Below are positions 17,001 to 24,712 of a stretch of DNA of 32,238 bases, in pieces. How positions within the stretch are numbered: the stretch's first letter is position 1; each line of letters opens with the position of its first letter. The stretch lies in assembly GCA_016929205.1 (NCBI GenBank), contig JAFGJF010000283.1, positions 1 to 32,238 on the forward strand, written 5' to 3'. The stretch comes from Anaerolineae bacterium (GTDB taxonomy: Bacteria > Chloroflexota > Anaerolineae > JAFGEY01). A model generated the notes under the pieces. It worked only from the letters and a program-made list of their open reading frames with translations. It made no database searches and was not told the DNA's origin. Both the position numbers and the translations under genes were made by a program.

Positions 17001-18905
17001 ATGATCAAGAGCGTCAAAAACCCCCAATTTGTGCCGCTTTCCCTGCAAAACATCCATCCCGAAGGCTGGCTGGCACAACAACTGCGCATCCAGGCTGATG
17101 GCCTGAGCGGACATCTGGACACATTCTGGCCGGACGTCAAGGACAGCCAGTGGTTTGGCGGCGATGCCGAAGCGTGGGAGCGCGCGCCATACTGGCTGGA
17201 CGGTGTCATCCCCCTTGCTTTTCTTTTGGACGACGCCGGTCTGAAAACGCGCGTCAAACGTTATATGGACACCATCCTCACCCACCAGGGTGAGGATGGC
17301 TGGCTGGGGCCGCGCACCATGATCGCCGCAGCCGGGCGGCAGGCGAACCTGCGCTACGATATCTGGGGCCAATTGCTGGCAACCAAGGTCCTGGCTCAAT
17401 ACGGTGAGGCCAGCGGCGATGAACGCGTCATAACTGCTTTGGACAGCAACCTGCGCATGCTCGATCGGCATATCGATCAAGCGCCATTGTTCAATTGGGG
17501 CCAGTTTCGCTGGTTCGAGGCCCTGGTTGCCATCTATTGGCTCTATGAAAAAAAGCCGGAACAATGGCTGATCGACCTGGCGATCAAACTGCACGCGCAG
17601 GGGTTCAACTGGGGCGCGTTCTTTGCCCGCTGGCCGCTGACCGAACCCACCGCCAAAGGCCGCTGGAATTACATGGGCCACGTCGTCAACAATGCGATGG
17701 CCGTCAAAGCACACGCCCTGTGGTGGCGGATCACAAACGATCCGCGTGACCGCGATGCCGTGTACGATATGATCGACAAACTCGACCGCCACCACGGTAC
17801 GGTCACCGGCATGTTTACCGGCGACGAATGCCTCGCCGGCACGAGCCCAACGCAGGGCACCGAATTGTGCGCCGTCGTCGAGTATGCCTACTCGTTGGAA
17901 CTGCTGCTCTCCATCCTGGGGGATGCGACCTTGGGGGATCGCCTGGAAAAGATCGTCTTTAACGCCCTGCCGGCGACCTTTTCTCCCGACATGTGGGCGC
18001 ACCAATACGACCAGCAGGTCAACCAGGTCGAGTGCAGCATCCGTGAAAATCACACCTGGACCACAAACGGCCCCGAGTCAAACCTCTTTGGCGTCGAGCC
18101 AAACTATGGTTGTTGCACGGCCAATCTCAGCCAGGGCTGGCCCAAATTCGCCGCCCACTTGTGGATGCAGCCGGCCGGCGGCGGGTTGGCAGCCGTCGCT
18201 TACGCGCCCAGCCGCGCCAGCATCGAGATAGACGGCGTTCCCGTAATGGCCCGGCTGGAAACAGACTATCCCTTCCGCGAGTCGCTGCACCTGACGGTAA
18301 CGGCAGGCCGTCCCGTTACGTTCCCACTCATGCTTCGCATCCCGGCCTGGACGAGCGCAGCGAGCATCCGGGTTGGACAGGACGACCCTATCCACCCCGA
18401 GGCAGGCACATTTGCCACCATCGACCGCGAGTGGCGGGGAACGACCGAGGTGTCGATCACGCTGCCCATGCCGGCCACGCTGTGGCACGGCAAAAACGAT
18501 GCCGTGGCGGTCGAACGCGGCCCGTTGGTCTACTCACTTTGTATCGGCGAATCGTGGCGGCGCGTCCACGAGGATCACCCTTACCGCGAACTGCCGCACG
18601 CCGATTGGGAAGTCTATCCTACCACGGCATGGAACTATGCCTTGCAAATTGGCCAGGAAACGCTGGAAAAGGATGTCGCCTTTGCGCAGCGCCCCGTGGG
18701 CAACTGCCCATTTTCACCACAGGGCGCGCCGGTTGCTGCGGCGGTCAGGGGCCGGCGCGTGCCGGAATGGCAGATCGTCAACGGTTCGGCCGGCGACGTG
18801 CCGGCAAGTCCGGTCAGGTCGTCAGAACCGCTGCAAGACTTGACGCTGATCCCGTATGGGTGTACCAACCTGCGGATCACCGAATTTCCCGTGCTCGAAC
18901 GTTGA
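17001..18905 (+). CDS. Glycoside hydrolase family 127-like (beta-L-arabinofuranosidase type, DUF1680)
   Basis: A 634-residue cytoplasmic-looking enzyme (no signal peptide) of the DUF1680/GH127 family, which contains a zinc-thiolate retaining beta-L-arabinofuranosidase. The zinc/nucleophile set known from HypBA1 (Glu, Cys and adjacent Cys-Cys) appears here as E288-x-C290 in 'TQGTELCAVVEYAYS' and C371-C372 in 'NYGCCTANLSQGWPK'; E276 in 'GDECLAG' is a candidate acid/base. The N-terminal two thirds is the alpha/alpha barrel and the rest beta-sandwiches. AAAGG precedes the ATG. It may be expressed from trp read-through or its own unseen promoter. The family is clear, but the sugar cleaved may differ, since many DUF1680 members are uncharacterised. 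Confidence 0.85.
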   Translation: MIKSVKNPQFVPLSLQNIHPEGWLAQQLRIQADGLSGHLDTFWPDVKDSQWFGGDAEAWERAPYWLDGVIPLAFLLDDAGLKTRVKRYMDTILTHQGEDGWLGPRTMIAAAGRQANLRYDIWGQLLATKVLAQYGEASGDERVITALDSNLRMLDRHIDQAPLFNWGQFRWFEALVAIYWLYEKKPEQWLIDLAIKLHAQGFNWGAFFARWPLTEPTAKGRWNYMGHVVNNAMAVKAHALWWRITNDPRDRDAVYDMIDKLDRHHGTVTGMFTGDECLAGTSPTQGTELCAVVEYAYSLELLLSILGDATLGDRLEKIVFNALPATFSPDMWAHQYDQQVNQVECSIRENHTWTTNGPESNLFGVEPNYGCCTANLSQGWPKFAAHLWMQPAGGGLAAVAYAPSRASIEIDGVPVMARLETDYPFRESLHLTVTAGRPVTFPLMLRIPAWTSAASIRVGQDDPIHPEAGTFATIDREWRGTTEVSITLPMPATLWHGKNDAVAVERGPLVYSLCIGESWRRVHEDHPYRELPHADWEVYPTTAWNYALQIGQETLEKDVAFAQRPVGNCPFSPQGAPVAAAVRGRRVPEWQIVNGSAGDVPASPVRSSEPLQDLTLIPYGCTNLRITEFPVLER

Positions 18906-18925
18906 GGAACAGGCGGGGATTGATC

Positions 18926-20122
18926 CTACCCTACGATCTCGGATACGTCAACGATATACATCTGCCGTTCACCTTGATGGAGCGAATCGATGCACACCTG
19001 CTTGCCATCGCGGCTCCAACGCGGATGTAGATCGCAGCGAATTTCGCCCGCGATTTCGGGATCGGAATAAAATCGGCCCACGTTGATTCGCGTCTCTGTA
19101 CCGGGGTGATACAAAATCAACGTCCGTTCCGAACGCTCGCGGTCAGGATACGTGTCGGTCAAAATCCATTCTCGATCGGGGCTGTACGAACAATGCCCAT
19201 CGCAGTCGAGCACGTCCGCACCGAGGGGATGCACCTCCTCGGTGCGATCGGTGTATAGATGGTAATGGCTTTCTCCATTGTATCGGGACCAGGCCAGGAT
19301 ATGGCTGTCGTCGCGCCAGTCAAAGTGAGAAACCATGTGCTCGCGCCCCAAGAGGGCGACGTCGCTGCCATCGGCGTTGGCCGTGAACAACCGTGTGTGC
19401 CAATGCCTGCCAATCGTAACCCAACGGTGCAGAAAAATGAACCTTGTTCCGGATGGGTTGAACTGCAAGTGATTGAACCAATGAACAACACCATCCATCT
19501 CGTCTTCGTGTTCGACCTCACGGATCCGCGCCAGGCTGACGATCAACCGCGATTGGCCCGTTTCCAGGTCGAGATGATAGATGCCGTCTTGGGCCGGCGC
19601 CGGCTCGCTTTCCCAGGGGTCTGCCACGCCAACATAACCGTACCCGGGCCGGGTGCGATGCACGCGAGAGAAATTGAGCGTCACCGCCGACCTGCCGTCC
19701 GGCGCAAGCGCATAGATCGGCCGAGACAGCTCGCGCCGCTCTTCGCCGTCCAGATCGAGGACGACAGAGCCAAACCCCTTGTGTGCGCGCCCGTCCTTGA
19801 CACGCGTGTCAAAGACACGCGTGTTAAAGACGATTTTCCGCCCCATCGCCGGCGGCAGCCACTGCAACATGGTGCCCTGCTGCCAGTACCAGGCCGTCGT
19901 CTCGGCCAGGGCATGCCACCGGTTGTCATTCTGCAGGTCAGTCATTCCCACGACGACCGCATCCTGTGGGGTTGGCGGACGATCCATAAACGCCACTCGC
20001 AAACCGAGCAGATAGCGCCCACTGGCATCCCACGGAAATTTGTCATAGTAACCGAAAAAATGGAAAAAAGGGCCAACGGTGACCGGGGTGACCGGGCACA
20101 ACCTGGTTTCAACAGGCATCAT
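18926..20122 (-). CDS. PD40/WD40-like beta-propeller protein of unknown function
   Basis: A 398-residue protein without signal peptide or membrane segment. It contains several PD40-like blades, recognisable as 'APDGRSAVTLNF', 'FNPSGTRFIFLHRW', 'SYSPDREWILTDTYPD' and 'RWSRDGKQVCIDS'. The N-terminus 'FFHFFGYYDKFPWDASGRYLLG' and the HW-N-H-Q/HxSYSPD type His pattern recall oligogalacturonate-lyase-like propellers, but I cannot assign an activity. It is convergent with the GH127 gene, only 20 nt apart, so a carbohydrate-related role is possible. GAGGAG lies 5 nt before the first ATG. Oddity: a 15-bp tandem duplication at 19799-19828 yields a repeated 'TRVFD/TRVKD'. Confidence 0.7.
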   Translation of the reverse strand: MMPVETRLCPVTPVTVGPFFHFFGYYDKFPWDASGRYLLGLRVAFMDRPPTPQDAVVVGMTDLQNDNRWHALAETTAWYWQQGTMLQWLPPAMGRKIVFNTRVFDTRVKDGRAHKGFGSVVLDLDGEERRELSRPIYALAPDGRSAVTLNFSRVHRTRPGYGYVGVADPWESEPAPAQDGIYHLDLETGQSRLIVSLARIREVEHEDEMDGVVHWFNHLQFNPSGTRFIFLHRWVTIGRHWHTRLFTANADGSDVALLGREHMVSHFDWRDDSHILAWSRYNGESHYHLYTDRTEEVHPLGADVLDCDGHCSYSPDREWILTDTYPDRERSERTLILYHPGTETRINVGRFYSDPEIAGEIRCDLHPRWSRDGKQVCIDSLHQGERQMYIVDVSEIVG

Positions 20123-20169
20123 TCACGCTCCTCGCATTTGGACATCTCGAAAACGACAATCTCGCAGCG

Positions 20170-20198
20170 AGTATAACACGTAGACCGGTGCAAAGCAA
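20170..20198 (-). promoter_or_regulatory. Promoter of the beta-propeller gene
   Basis: On the minus strand TTGCTT (20198-20193), a 17-nt spacer and TATACT (20175-20170) precede the start at 20122 by about 47 nt. It is divergent from the promoter at 20228-20256, with roughly 30 bp between the -35 elements. Confidence 0.65.
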
Positions 20199-20227
20199 AT
20201 TGTTTACAAATTGAAGCGATACAGTAA

Positions 20228-20256
20228 TTGATTCCATGCGTCTCTTGTGTTATAAT
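20228..20256 (+). promoter_or_regulatory. Promoter of the small-protein / L,D-transpeptidase operon
   Basis: TTGATT (20228-20233), 17-nt spacer and a perfect TATAAT (20251-20256) lie 33 nt before the first ATG at 20290. The start of transcription is expected near 20263. Confidence 0.75.
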
Positions 20257-20289
20257 GAACGTACATACAGGGGGGGAACGGAGTGAGGA

Positions 20290-20499
20290 ATGAGCGAAGG
20301 AATCCGTTGCCCTATATGCGGAAAACGACCGTGGGACTGCGTCTGCACAAGACAAAAAAGCACCAAACTATCGGTATGTGCTGAATGTGGCAGAACGTTG
20401 TGCTGGACGATGGCAGTGCGTCAAAATGGCTCTTTTATCTGTGAAGCGTGCGCGAGGAGGCGGAGTGGCGCAAGAAGATCCAAGCTACCGGCAAGATGA
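20290..20499 (+). CDS. Small cysteine-rich (zinc-ribbon-like) protein
   Basis: A 69-residue protein with nine Cys in its first 54 residues: CxxC at 7/10, C17 and C19, CxxC at 30/33, C38, and CxxC at 51/54. This suggests two small metal-binding knuckles, with a basic tail (57-69) rich in Arg/Lys. GGAG lies 7 nt before the ATG and a strong promoter precedes it. It overlaps the next gene by 35 nt. Function unknown; nucleic-acid or protein binding is only a guess from the zinc-knuckle look. Confidence 0.65.
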   Translation: MSEGIRCPICGKRPWDCVCTRQKSTKLSVCAECGRTLCWTMAVRQNGSFICEACARRRSGARRSKLPAR

Positions 20500-20713
20500 T
20501 ATCGTGCGCGGGTTGCGAGCAAGCCTGCTCGCCGTTTTGGCTACGGCCCTGGCTAGCGAGCGGGCAAACGACGACTTTTTGAAAGGCGTTTTTGCCATCA
20601 CCCGGAGCCAGGCTGCACTGTACGGCGTCCCCTGGATAGAATTGGTGGAAAGCATTCGCGGCACCCCCGAGTTTGATAACCTGATCCAGGAACTGCGCCG
20701 GAAAGAAAGTTGA
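20465..20713 (+). CDS. Hypothetical protein, 82 aa
   Basis: An 82-residue, probably soluble helical protein; I recognise no family. I chose the GTG at 20465 because AGGAGG lies 4 nt upstream; an ATG at 20378 in the same frame would place 87 nt deep inside the preceding gene with no RBS. The middle part 'LRASLLAVLATALASERA' is mildly hydrophobic but interrupted by charged residues. Its stop overlaps the TTG start of the L,D-transpeptidase (TTGA), so the two are likely translated together. Confidence 0.55.
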   Translation: MAQEDPSYRQDDIVRGLRASLLAVLATALASERANDDFLKGVFAITRSQAALYGVPWIELVESIRGTPEFDNLIQELRRKES

Positions 20714-21648
20714 TCGCAAACTTTGGTGATCTCGATAACCTAGTGAGGCAGGGAAGCGCTCTCGCCCGGCAGGGCCAGCGCGGTCGGGCCAAGAGTTTTT
20801 TTTCCCGTGTCCTGGCTCGCAACCCCGACCATATCGACGCCCTGTTATGGATGGCAGCGCTGGATGAAAACCCCCGCACAAGCATGGTCTATCTCGAGCG
20901 CGTCCTGGCGATCTCACCCGACCATCCCCGGGCGCGCGCTGGTTTGCATTGGGCGCAAAAAAAGGTAAACGCAAACCGGGTTAGAAAAAAGACTCTTCGA
21001 GAAGACATTGCCTGGCTGGACACGATGTTGTTGAGCGCCATCGTCCTGGTCATCCTCAGCGCTTGTGCCACCTTGACCTGGATGATTTGGCAAACCCCGG
21101 CGGCGGTCAGAGCAGCCTACCAACCTACCGCCACGTTTGCGCCGCCCGTCACGACGACGCCAACGCTCATCCCCACCTTTACGCCGATGCCGACGTTTAC
21201 GCCGACCCCGACCCCGACGCCGACCTTTACCCCGGAACCGACCGCAACACCGACCCCGGCCGTTCCCGGAGAGCCGTCTATGCGCACCGACCTCGGGGAA
21301 AAGTGGATCGACATCGAATTATCCACACAAACGCTCACCGCCTTCGAAGGCGATACGCCCGTTCTGAGCGCCTTGGTCTCGACTGGTGTGCCCGGCCTGC
21401 CGACGCCGCCGGGTGAATACACCATCTATCTGAAGATACGCTCCCAGGTTATGAGCGGGCCGGGATACTATTTGCCCAACGTCGAGTTTGTTTCGTACTT
21501 TTACAAAGGATACGCGCTTCACGGCACGTATTGGCACAACAATTTTGGCCATCCAATGAGCCACGGGTGTGTCAATATGACCAACGCCGACGCAAAATGG
21601 ATTTACGAGTGGGCACCAAAAGAAACGCGCGTTCGAGTGCACTACTAG
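20710..21648 (+). CDS. Membrane-anchored L,D-transpeptidase (YkuD) with cytoplasmic TPR-like domain
   Basis: A 312-residue protein with three parts. Residues 1-90 are TPR-like helices ('ALARQGQRGRAKSFFSRVLARNPDHIDALLWMAAL'). One membrane segment follows at about 105-127, then a Thr/Pro-rich linker (about 139-185). The last part is a YkuD domain (about 197-312) with the catalytic motif H271-G ... S284-H285-G286-C287 ('SHGCVNM'). YkuD enzymes form 3-3 peptidoglycan cross-links or attach proteins to the wall; C287 is the nucleophile. The TTG start overlaps the previous stop. A TPR domain on the cytoplasmic side of a YkuD protein is not the common layout and suggests a partner inside the cell. 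The stop codon TAG is inside the left end of a MITE-like element. Confidence 0.85.
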   Translation: MIANFGDLDNLVRQGSALARQGQRGRAKSFFSRVLARNPDHIDALLWMAALDENPRTSMVYLERVLAISPDHPRARAGLHWAQKKVNANRVRKKTLREDIAWLDTMLLSAIVLVILSACATLTWMIWQTPAAVRAAYQPTATFAPPVTTTPTLIPTFTPMPTFTPTPTPTPTFTPEPTATPTPAVPGEPSMRTDLGEKWIDIELSTQTLTAFEGDTPVLSALVSTGVPGLPTPPGEYTIYLKIRSQVMSGPGYYLPNVEFVSYFYKGYALHGTYWHNNFGHPMSHGCVNMTNADAKWIYEWAPKETRVRVHY

Positions 21649-21853
21649 GTTCTGTTGACATTGATTGCACATAAACGGTCCAGTTTGCCACTTTCACGAT
21701 GGATGCAGACGAGCATATGTCATTCCCGCATGTTTTTAGCGGGAATCCAGCTTCTTTTGTACCCGTGGATGCCCGATAGAGACATATGGATGCCCGATAG
21801 AGACATTCGGGCATGACAACCCAAGCGCAATTCAAAACGTCAACAGAACCTAG
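21645..21853. mobile_element. MITE-like element, 209 bp, perfect 15-bp terminal inverted repeats
   Basis: CTAGGTTCTGTTGAC (21645-21659) is matched by its exact reverse complement at 21839-21853. The similarity continues imperfectly inward (TTGATTGC against TTGAATTGC). The outer CTAG at both ends could be a target duplication of the YTAR type made by IS5-like transposases. Inside there is no ORF of transposase size. There is a palindromic ATTCCCGC/GCGGGAAT hairpin (about 21722-21746), two tandem 21-bp units and a second hairpin. Identity of the parent transposase is unknown. Confidence 0.65.
21766..21807. repeat. Tandem 21-bp repeat, two copies, inside the MITE-like element
   Basis: Two adjacent copies of TGGATGCCCGATAGAGACAT plus A or T (21766-21786 and 21787-21807). 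The second copy also forms an 8-bp inverted repeat ATGCCCGA/TCGGGCAT with the bases that follow it. Confidence 0.85.
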
Positions 21854-21917
21854 ATCGTACCATCAACTCGTACATTGGCCTATAGGCCGCGCTAATTTTT
21901 AATAGTGTGCCGGGATT

Positions 21918-21947
21918 TGTGTAAATTCTGTCCACCGAATTCACACA
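21918..21947. repeat. 11-bp inverted repeat between convergent genes
   Basis: TGTGTAAATTC (21918-21928) and GAATTCACACA (21937-21947) are complementary except for one wobble, with an 8-nt loop. It lies between the ends of the transpeptidase and nitroreductase genes and could act as a weak bidirectional terminator, but there is no U-tract. The rest of 21854-21963 holds nothing recognisable. Confidence 0.4.
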
Positions 21948-21963
21948 ATGATAGGCATACAAC

Positions 21964-22830
21964 CTAATTTTTTCGGTACGCGTTCCAGGTCAAGTTGGGC
22001 CTGCGACGTGGCAAAGCGCGCCGGAAGTGCACTTGTGGATAGCCCAACGCCAGCACGACCTCCGGCTGCCGCTTGCGAGGCAAGCCCAACGATTTTTTCA
22101 GGCGCGGGCTCAATCCCAGTGCGACCTTGAAAAAGCCAATCTGGCACGTGCCCAGCCCAAGTCTTTGTGCCGCCAGCATCAGATTATACGCGGCATAGAC
22201 GGCATCGTCACGGCCAAATGGGCTGCGCCGCCGCACGTGCGCGACGAGCAGCACCGGCGCATCAAACAAGATCGGATCGTGTCCCTGTTTGTGTTGTTTG
22301 ACCATAAACTCGCCCGAAATGGCGAGCCTGTCGGCCCGGCGACCGAGGGCCAGCCGCCACAATGGGCGTAACACCGGGTTGCGCAGCAGGCGAACGCCCA
22401 GGCCAAACAACGAGACAATATGGTCGCTAAATGCCGAGATCTGTTCCCGGTCGTCAAAGGCCAACCAATCAACCTGCTGCTTGTTGCTGGCACTGGGCAC
22501 CCAGCGAGCAAGGTCGATCAGTTCTCGCACCACATCGCGCGGCACGGGTTGATCCTTGTAGACGCGCAGCGAACGGCGCTCCCGGAAAGCGTTGACCAAC
22601 TGGTCAAGCGGCGGAACCGGTGTGGGCAAGGGACACTCGTCCAGGGCAAAGAGACTGTGCTCGATTGCGTCAGTTGGACAGAGTGCGACGCAGTGCCCGC
22701 ATCGCGAGCAGCGTTCTGGTCTGGCTGCATAGACTTGATCGGGTCCTGCTTCAAACACGCATGCCGTGCACACCTTGATGCACGCGCCGCAGCGAACGCA
22801 AGCCTGGGGATCGATTCGAATGTCGGGCAT
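21964..22830 (-). CDS. Ferredoxin-nitroreductase fusion protein
   Basis: A 288-residue flavoprotein. Residues 1-55 are a 2x[4Fe-4S] ferredoxin domain with complete CxxCxxCxxxC motifs (C11, C14, C17, C21 and C41, C44, C47, C51). Residues about 83-275 are a nitroreductase-family FMN fold starting with 'RRSLRVYKDQPVP' and containing 'WVPSASNKQQVDW' and 'AAQRLGLGTCQIGFF'. Such fusions take electrons from ferredoxin-linked donors in anaerobes; the substrate is unknown. The ATG at 22830 is preferred; a GTG two codons upstream (22836) is possible because AAAGGAAA lies between the expected distances. It is divergent from the pseudouridine synthase gene. Confidence 0.85.
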   Translation of the reverse strand: MPDIRIDPQACVRCGACIKVCTACVFEAGPDQVYAARPERCSRCGHCVALCPTDAIEHSLFALDECPLPTPVPPLDQLVNAFRERRSLRVYKDQPVPRDVVRELIDLARWVPSASNKQQVDWLAFDDREQISAFSDHIVSLFGLGVRLLRNPVLRPLWRLALGRRADRLAISGEFMVKQHKQGHDPILFDAPVLLVAHVRRRSPFGRDDAVYAAYNLMLAAQRLGLGTCQIGFFKVALGLSPRLKKSLGLPRKRQPEVVLALGYPQVHFRRALPRRRPNLTWNAYRKN

Positions 22831-22860
22831 GGACACGCTTTCCTTTTGTCATGGATTGGG

Positions 22861-22876
22861 ACGCCTGGTCAGGCGT
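22861..22876. promoter_or_regulatory. Palindrome in the divergent intergenic region, candidate operator
   Basis: ACGCCTG-GT-CAGGCGT is a perfect 7-bp inverted repeat with a 2-nt centre. It lies between the starts of the nitroreductase (minus) and pseudouridine synthase (plus) genes. A plausible minus-strand promoter (TTGTCC, 17 nt, TAAAAT) lies just beyond it, so a repressor here would act downstream of that promoter. It could instead be an RNA hairpin in the 5' leader. Confidence 0.4.
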
Positions 22877-22925
22877 TCATTTTATCATCAATCCTATCAG
22901 CGGACAATTCTCAACCCATAAAGAA

Positions 22926-23612
22926 ATGGACTGGACCATCGACACATACGTGCTTTACGCCGACGATGCGCTGCTGGTTGTCAACAAACCGGCCGGGCTG
23001 CTCTCGCTGCCCGATGGCTATCATCCCGATCTACCACACCTGCGCAGCGTTCTCGAACCACAATTTGGCCGCTTGTGGATCGTCCACCGGCTGGATAAAG
23101 AAACCAGTGGCGTCGTTTTACTGGCTCGCAGCCAGGACGCGCATCGTGCTCTCAACGACGCTTTTGCCAGTCGGGCAACGATCAAGACCTATCACGCCCT
23201 GGTCATTGGCGAACCAACGTGGCAGCAGCATACGGTCGATCTGCCGCTTTTGCCTGATGGCGATCGAAGGCATCGTACAATCGTACACGTCGAACGAGGC
23301 AAAGTATCGATCACCCGGCTGCACGTTATGGAGCGGTTTCGGTCCTATACGCTGATCAAAGCCATGCCCAAAACCGGACGAACGCACCAGATCCGCGCTC
23401 ATCTTGCGGCGTTGGGATTCCCCATTGTTGCCGATGCGCTGTATGGCAACAGATCGAGCAGCGACGCTCCTCCGATAGATCGCCTGGGGCTGCATGCCAG
23501 GTCGATCCAGATCGTGCACCCCACTGTGCATCAAGAGATGTGCTTTGATGCCCCTTACCCTCAAGATTTCCAAGCCGCGCTGCGAACCTTGGGCAAACGA
23601 GAAACAGAATAA
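22926..23612 (+). CDS. RluA-family RNA pseudouridine synthase
   Basis: A 228-residue enzyme that isomerises uridine in rRNA or tRNA. It opens with 'VLYADDALLVVNKPAGLLSLPDG', has the catalytic motif 'HRLDKETSG' with D57, and ends with 'PKTGRTHQIRAHLAALGFPIVADALYG'. There is no N-terminal S4 domain, as in RluA/TruC rather than RluC/RluD. I use the ATG at 22926, where the family similarity begins; an ATG at 22851 would add 25 residues that look unrelated and reach across the palindrome. Target site not predictable. Confidence 0.88.
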   Translation: MDWTIDTYVLYADDALLVVNKPAGLLSLPDGYHPDLPHLRSVLEPQFGRLWIVHRLDKETSGVVLLARSQDAHRALNDAFASRATIKTYHALVIGEPTWQQHTVDLPLLPDGDRRHRTIVHVERGKVSITRLHVMERFRSYTLIKAMPKTGRTHQIRAHLAALGFPIVADALYGNRSSSDAPPIDRLGLHARSIQIVHPTVHQEMCFDAPYPQDFQAALRTLGKRETE

Positions 23613-23682
23613 GAACAGTCGAATCGCCACACCCCAGATAACAAACCCCCAAACATGGCTGCACCCAACCAGATCGCGTCAA

Positions 23683-23711
23683 TTGACGCACCGGCCAAGT
23701 ACGGCTATAAT
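23683..23711 (+). promoter_or_regulatory. Promoter of the radical SAM / lipoyl transferase operon
   Basis: TTGACG (23683-23688), a 17-nt spacer and a perfect TATAAT (23706-23711). The expected start of transcription (about 23718) is almost on top of the RBS AAAGGAGG, so the mRNA leader is only about 10 nt. Confidence 0.8.
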
Positions 23712-23728
23712 GGAAAAAAGGAGGATGA

Positions 23729-24712
23729 TTGCCATCTATTCGCGTTTCGATTGGCACTGCCGGGGTGTTGGGCCTGGCCCAGGTACCCATGGCTGTCGCG
23801 CCAACCACAGCTTACCTGATGCTGGGCGAACGATGCGTTATGAATTGTGCCTTTTGCGCCCAGGCCCGGCACAGCGTTGCGGACGACAGCGCCCTGTCGC
23901 GCGTCACCTGGCCCGCATTTCCGCTGCGCGAGGTGTGCGACCGCTTGCATGCCGCCGAACGGCAAAAGCGTTTGCGCCGCGTCTGCATCCAGGTGACGGC
24001 GGGTCAGAAGAGCTACCACCTTGTGCTCGGTGCCATCCAACAGATCAAGCAGGCGACACAGCTGCCTATCGACGCCGCCATCCTGCCTGCCCATATCGGC
24101 CAGGTCAGCGAATTGTTCGCTGCGGGCCTCGATCACGTCGGTTTTGGGCTTGATGCGGCCTGCGAGCGCATCTTTCGGACCACCAAGGGGCAGCACTGGC
24201 AGCACAGGCTCGATCTGATCGCCGAGGCAGCGACACGATTTCCCGGCCATATCGCCATTCATCTTATCGTCGGGCTGGGCGAGAGTGAAAAAGAGATGGT
24301 CGAGCGCGTGGTATGGGCGCATACGCTCGGCATCGAGGTCGGGCTGTTTGCCTTTACGCCTGTGCGCGGCACGCCGCTGGCCGATCGATCACAGCCCCCC
24401 TTGGCGCAATACAGGCGTATGCAGGCCGCGCGCTGGCTGGTCGTCAACCACGGGGCGCACATGAAAGCGTTTGTTTTCGACGAACGGGGCACGCTGACCG
24501 CGATCCGGCTCGCCGGGTGGCCGGCGTTGTTGGCGGACGGAAGCGCGTTCCGCACATCGGGCTGTCCCGATTGCAACCGTCCTTTTTACAACGAGCGCCC
24601 CGGCGGCACGACATACAACTATGCACGGCCATTGAGTTTTGAACAGGGCCGGCAGGCCATACACGAGATGAAATTGATCGATCTGGATTTAGACGCCCGG
24701 TACGAACGGTGA
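23729..24712 (+). CDS. Radical SAM protein, candidate LipS-type lipoyl synthase component
   Basis: A 327-residue radical SAM enzyme with CxxxCxxC at C36, C40 and C43 ('ERCVMNCAFCAQARHS'), reminiscent of biotin synthase. A second Cys pair sits near the C-terminus in 'TSGCPDCNRPFYNERPGG' (C279, C282), a likely site for an auxiliary cluster. The start is the TTG at 23729, 4 nt after AAGGAGG. Its stop overlaps the start of a LipM-type transferase gene. Radical SAM proteins next to lipoyl/octanoyl ligases, distinct from classical LipA, are known as LipS1/LipS2, which together insert sulfur into octanoyl chains. I infer that role here from context and the C-terminal Cys motif. No second LipS-like gene is in the window. 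The radical SAM call is certain; the lipoyl role is moderate. Confidence 0.7.
   Translation: MPSIRVSIGTAGVLGLAQVPMAVAPTTAYLMLGERCVMNCAFCAQARHSVADDSALSRVTWPAFPLREVCDRLHAAERQKRLRRVCIQVTAGQKSYHLVLGAIQQIKQATQLPIDAAILPAHIGQVSELFAAGLDHVGFGLDAACERIFRTTKGQHWQHRLDLIAEAATRFPGHIAIHLIVGLGESEKEMVERVVWAHTLGIEVGLFAFTPVRGTPLADRSQPPLAQYRRMQAARWLVVNHGAHMKAFVFDERGTLTAIRLAGWPALLADGSAFRTSGCPDCNRPFYNERPGGTTYNYARPLSFEQGRQAIHEMKLIDLDLDARYER

Noticed and set aside
20378..20464. N-terminal extension of the 82-residue protein from an upstream ATG
   Set aside because: No RBS, composition unlike the rest, and lies fully within the Cys-rich gene; the GTG at 20465 has AGGAGG.
21766..21807. CRISPR repeats
   Set aside because: Only two copies, directly adjacent with no spacer, inside a MITE-like element.
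22851..22925. 25-residue N-terminal extension of the pseudouridine synthase
   Set aside because: No family similarity, no RBS, and it would start within the divergent leader beside the palindrome.
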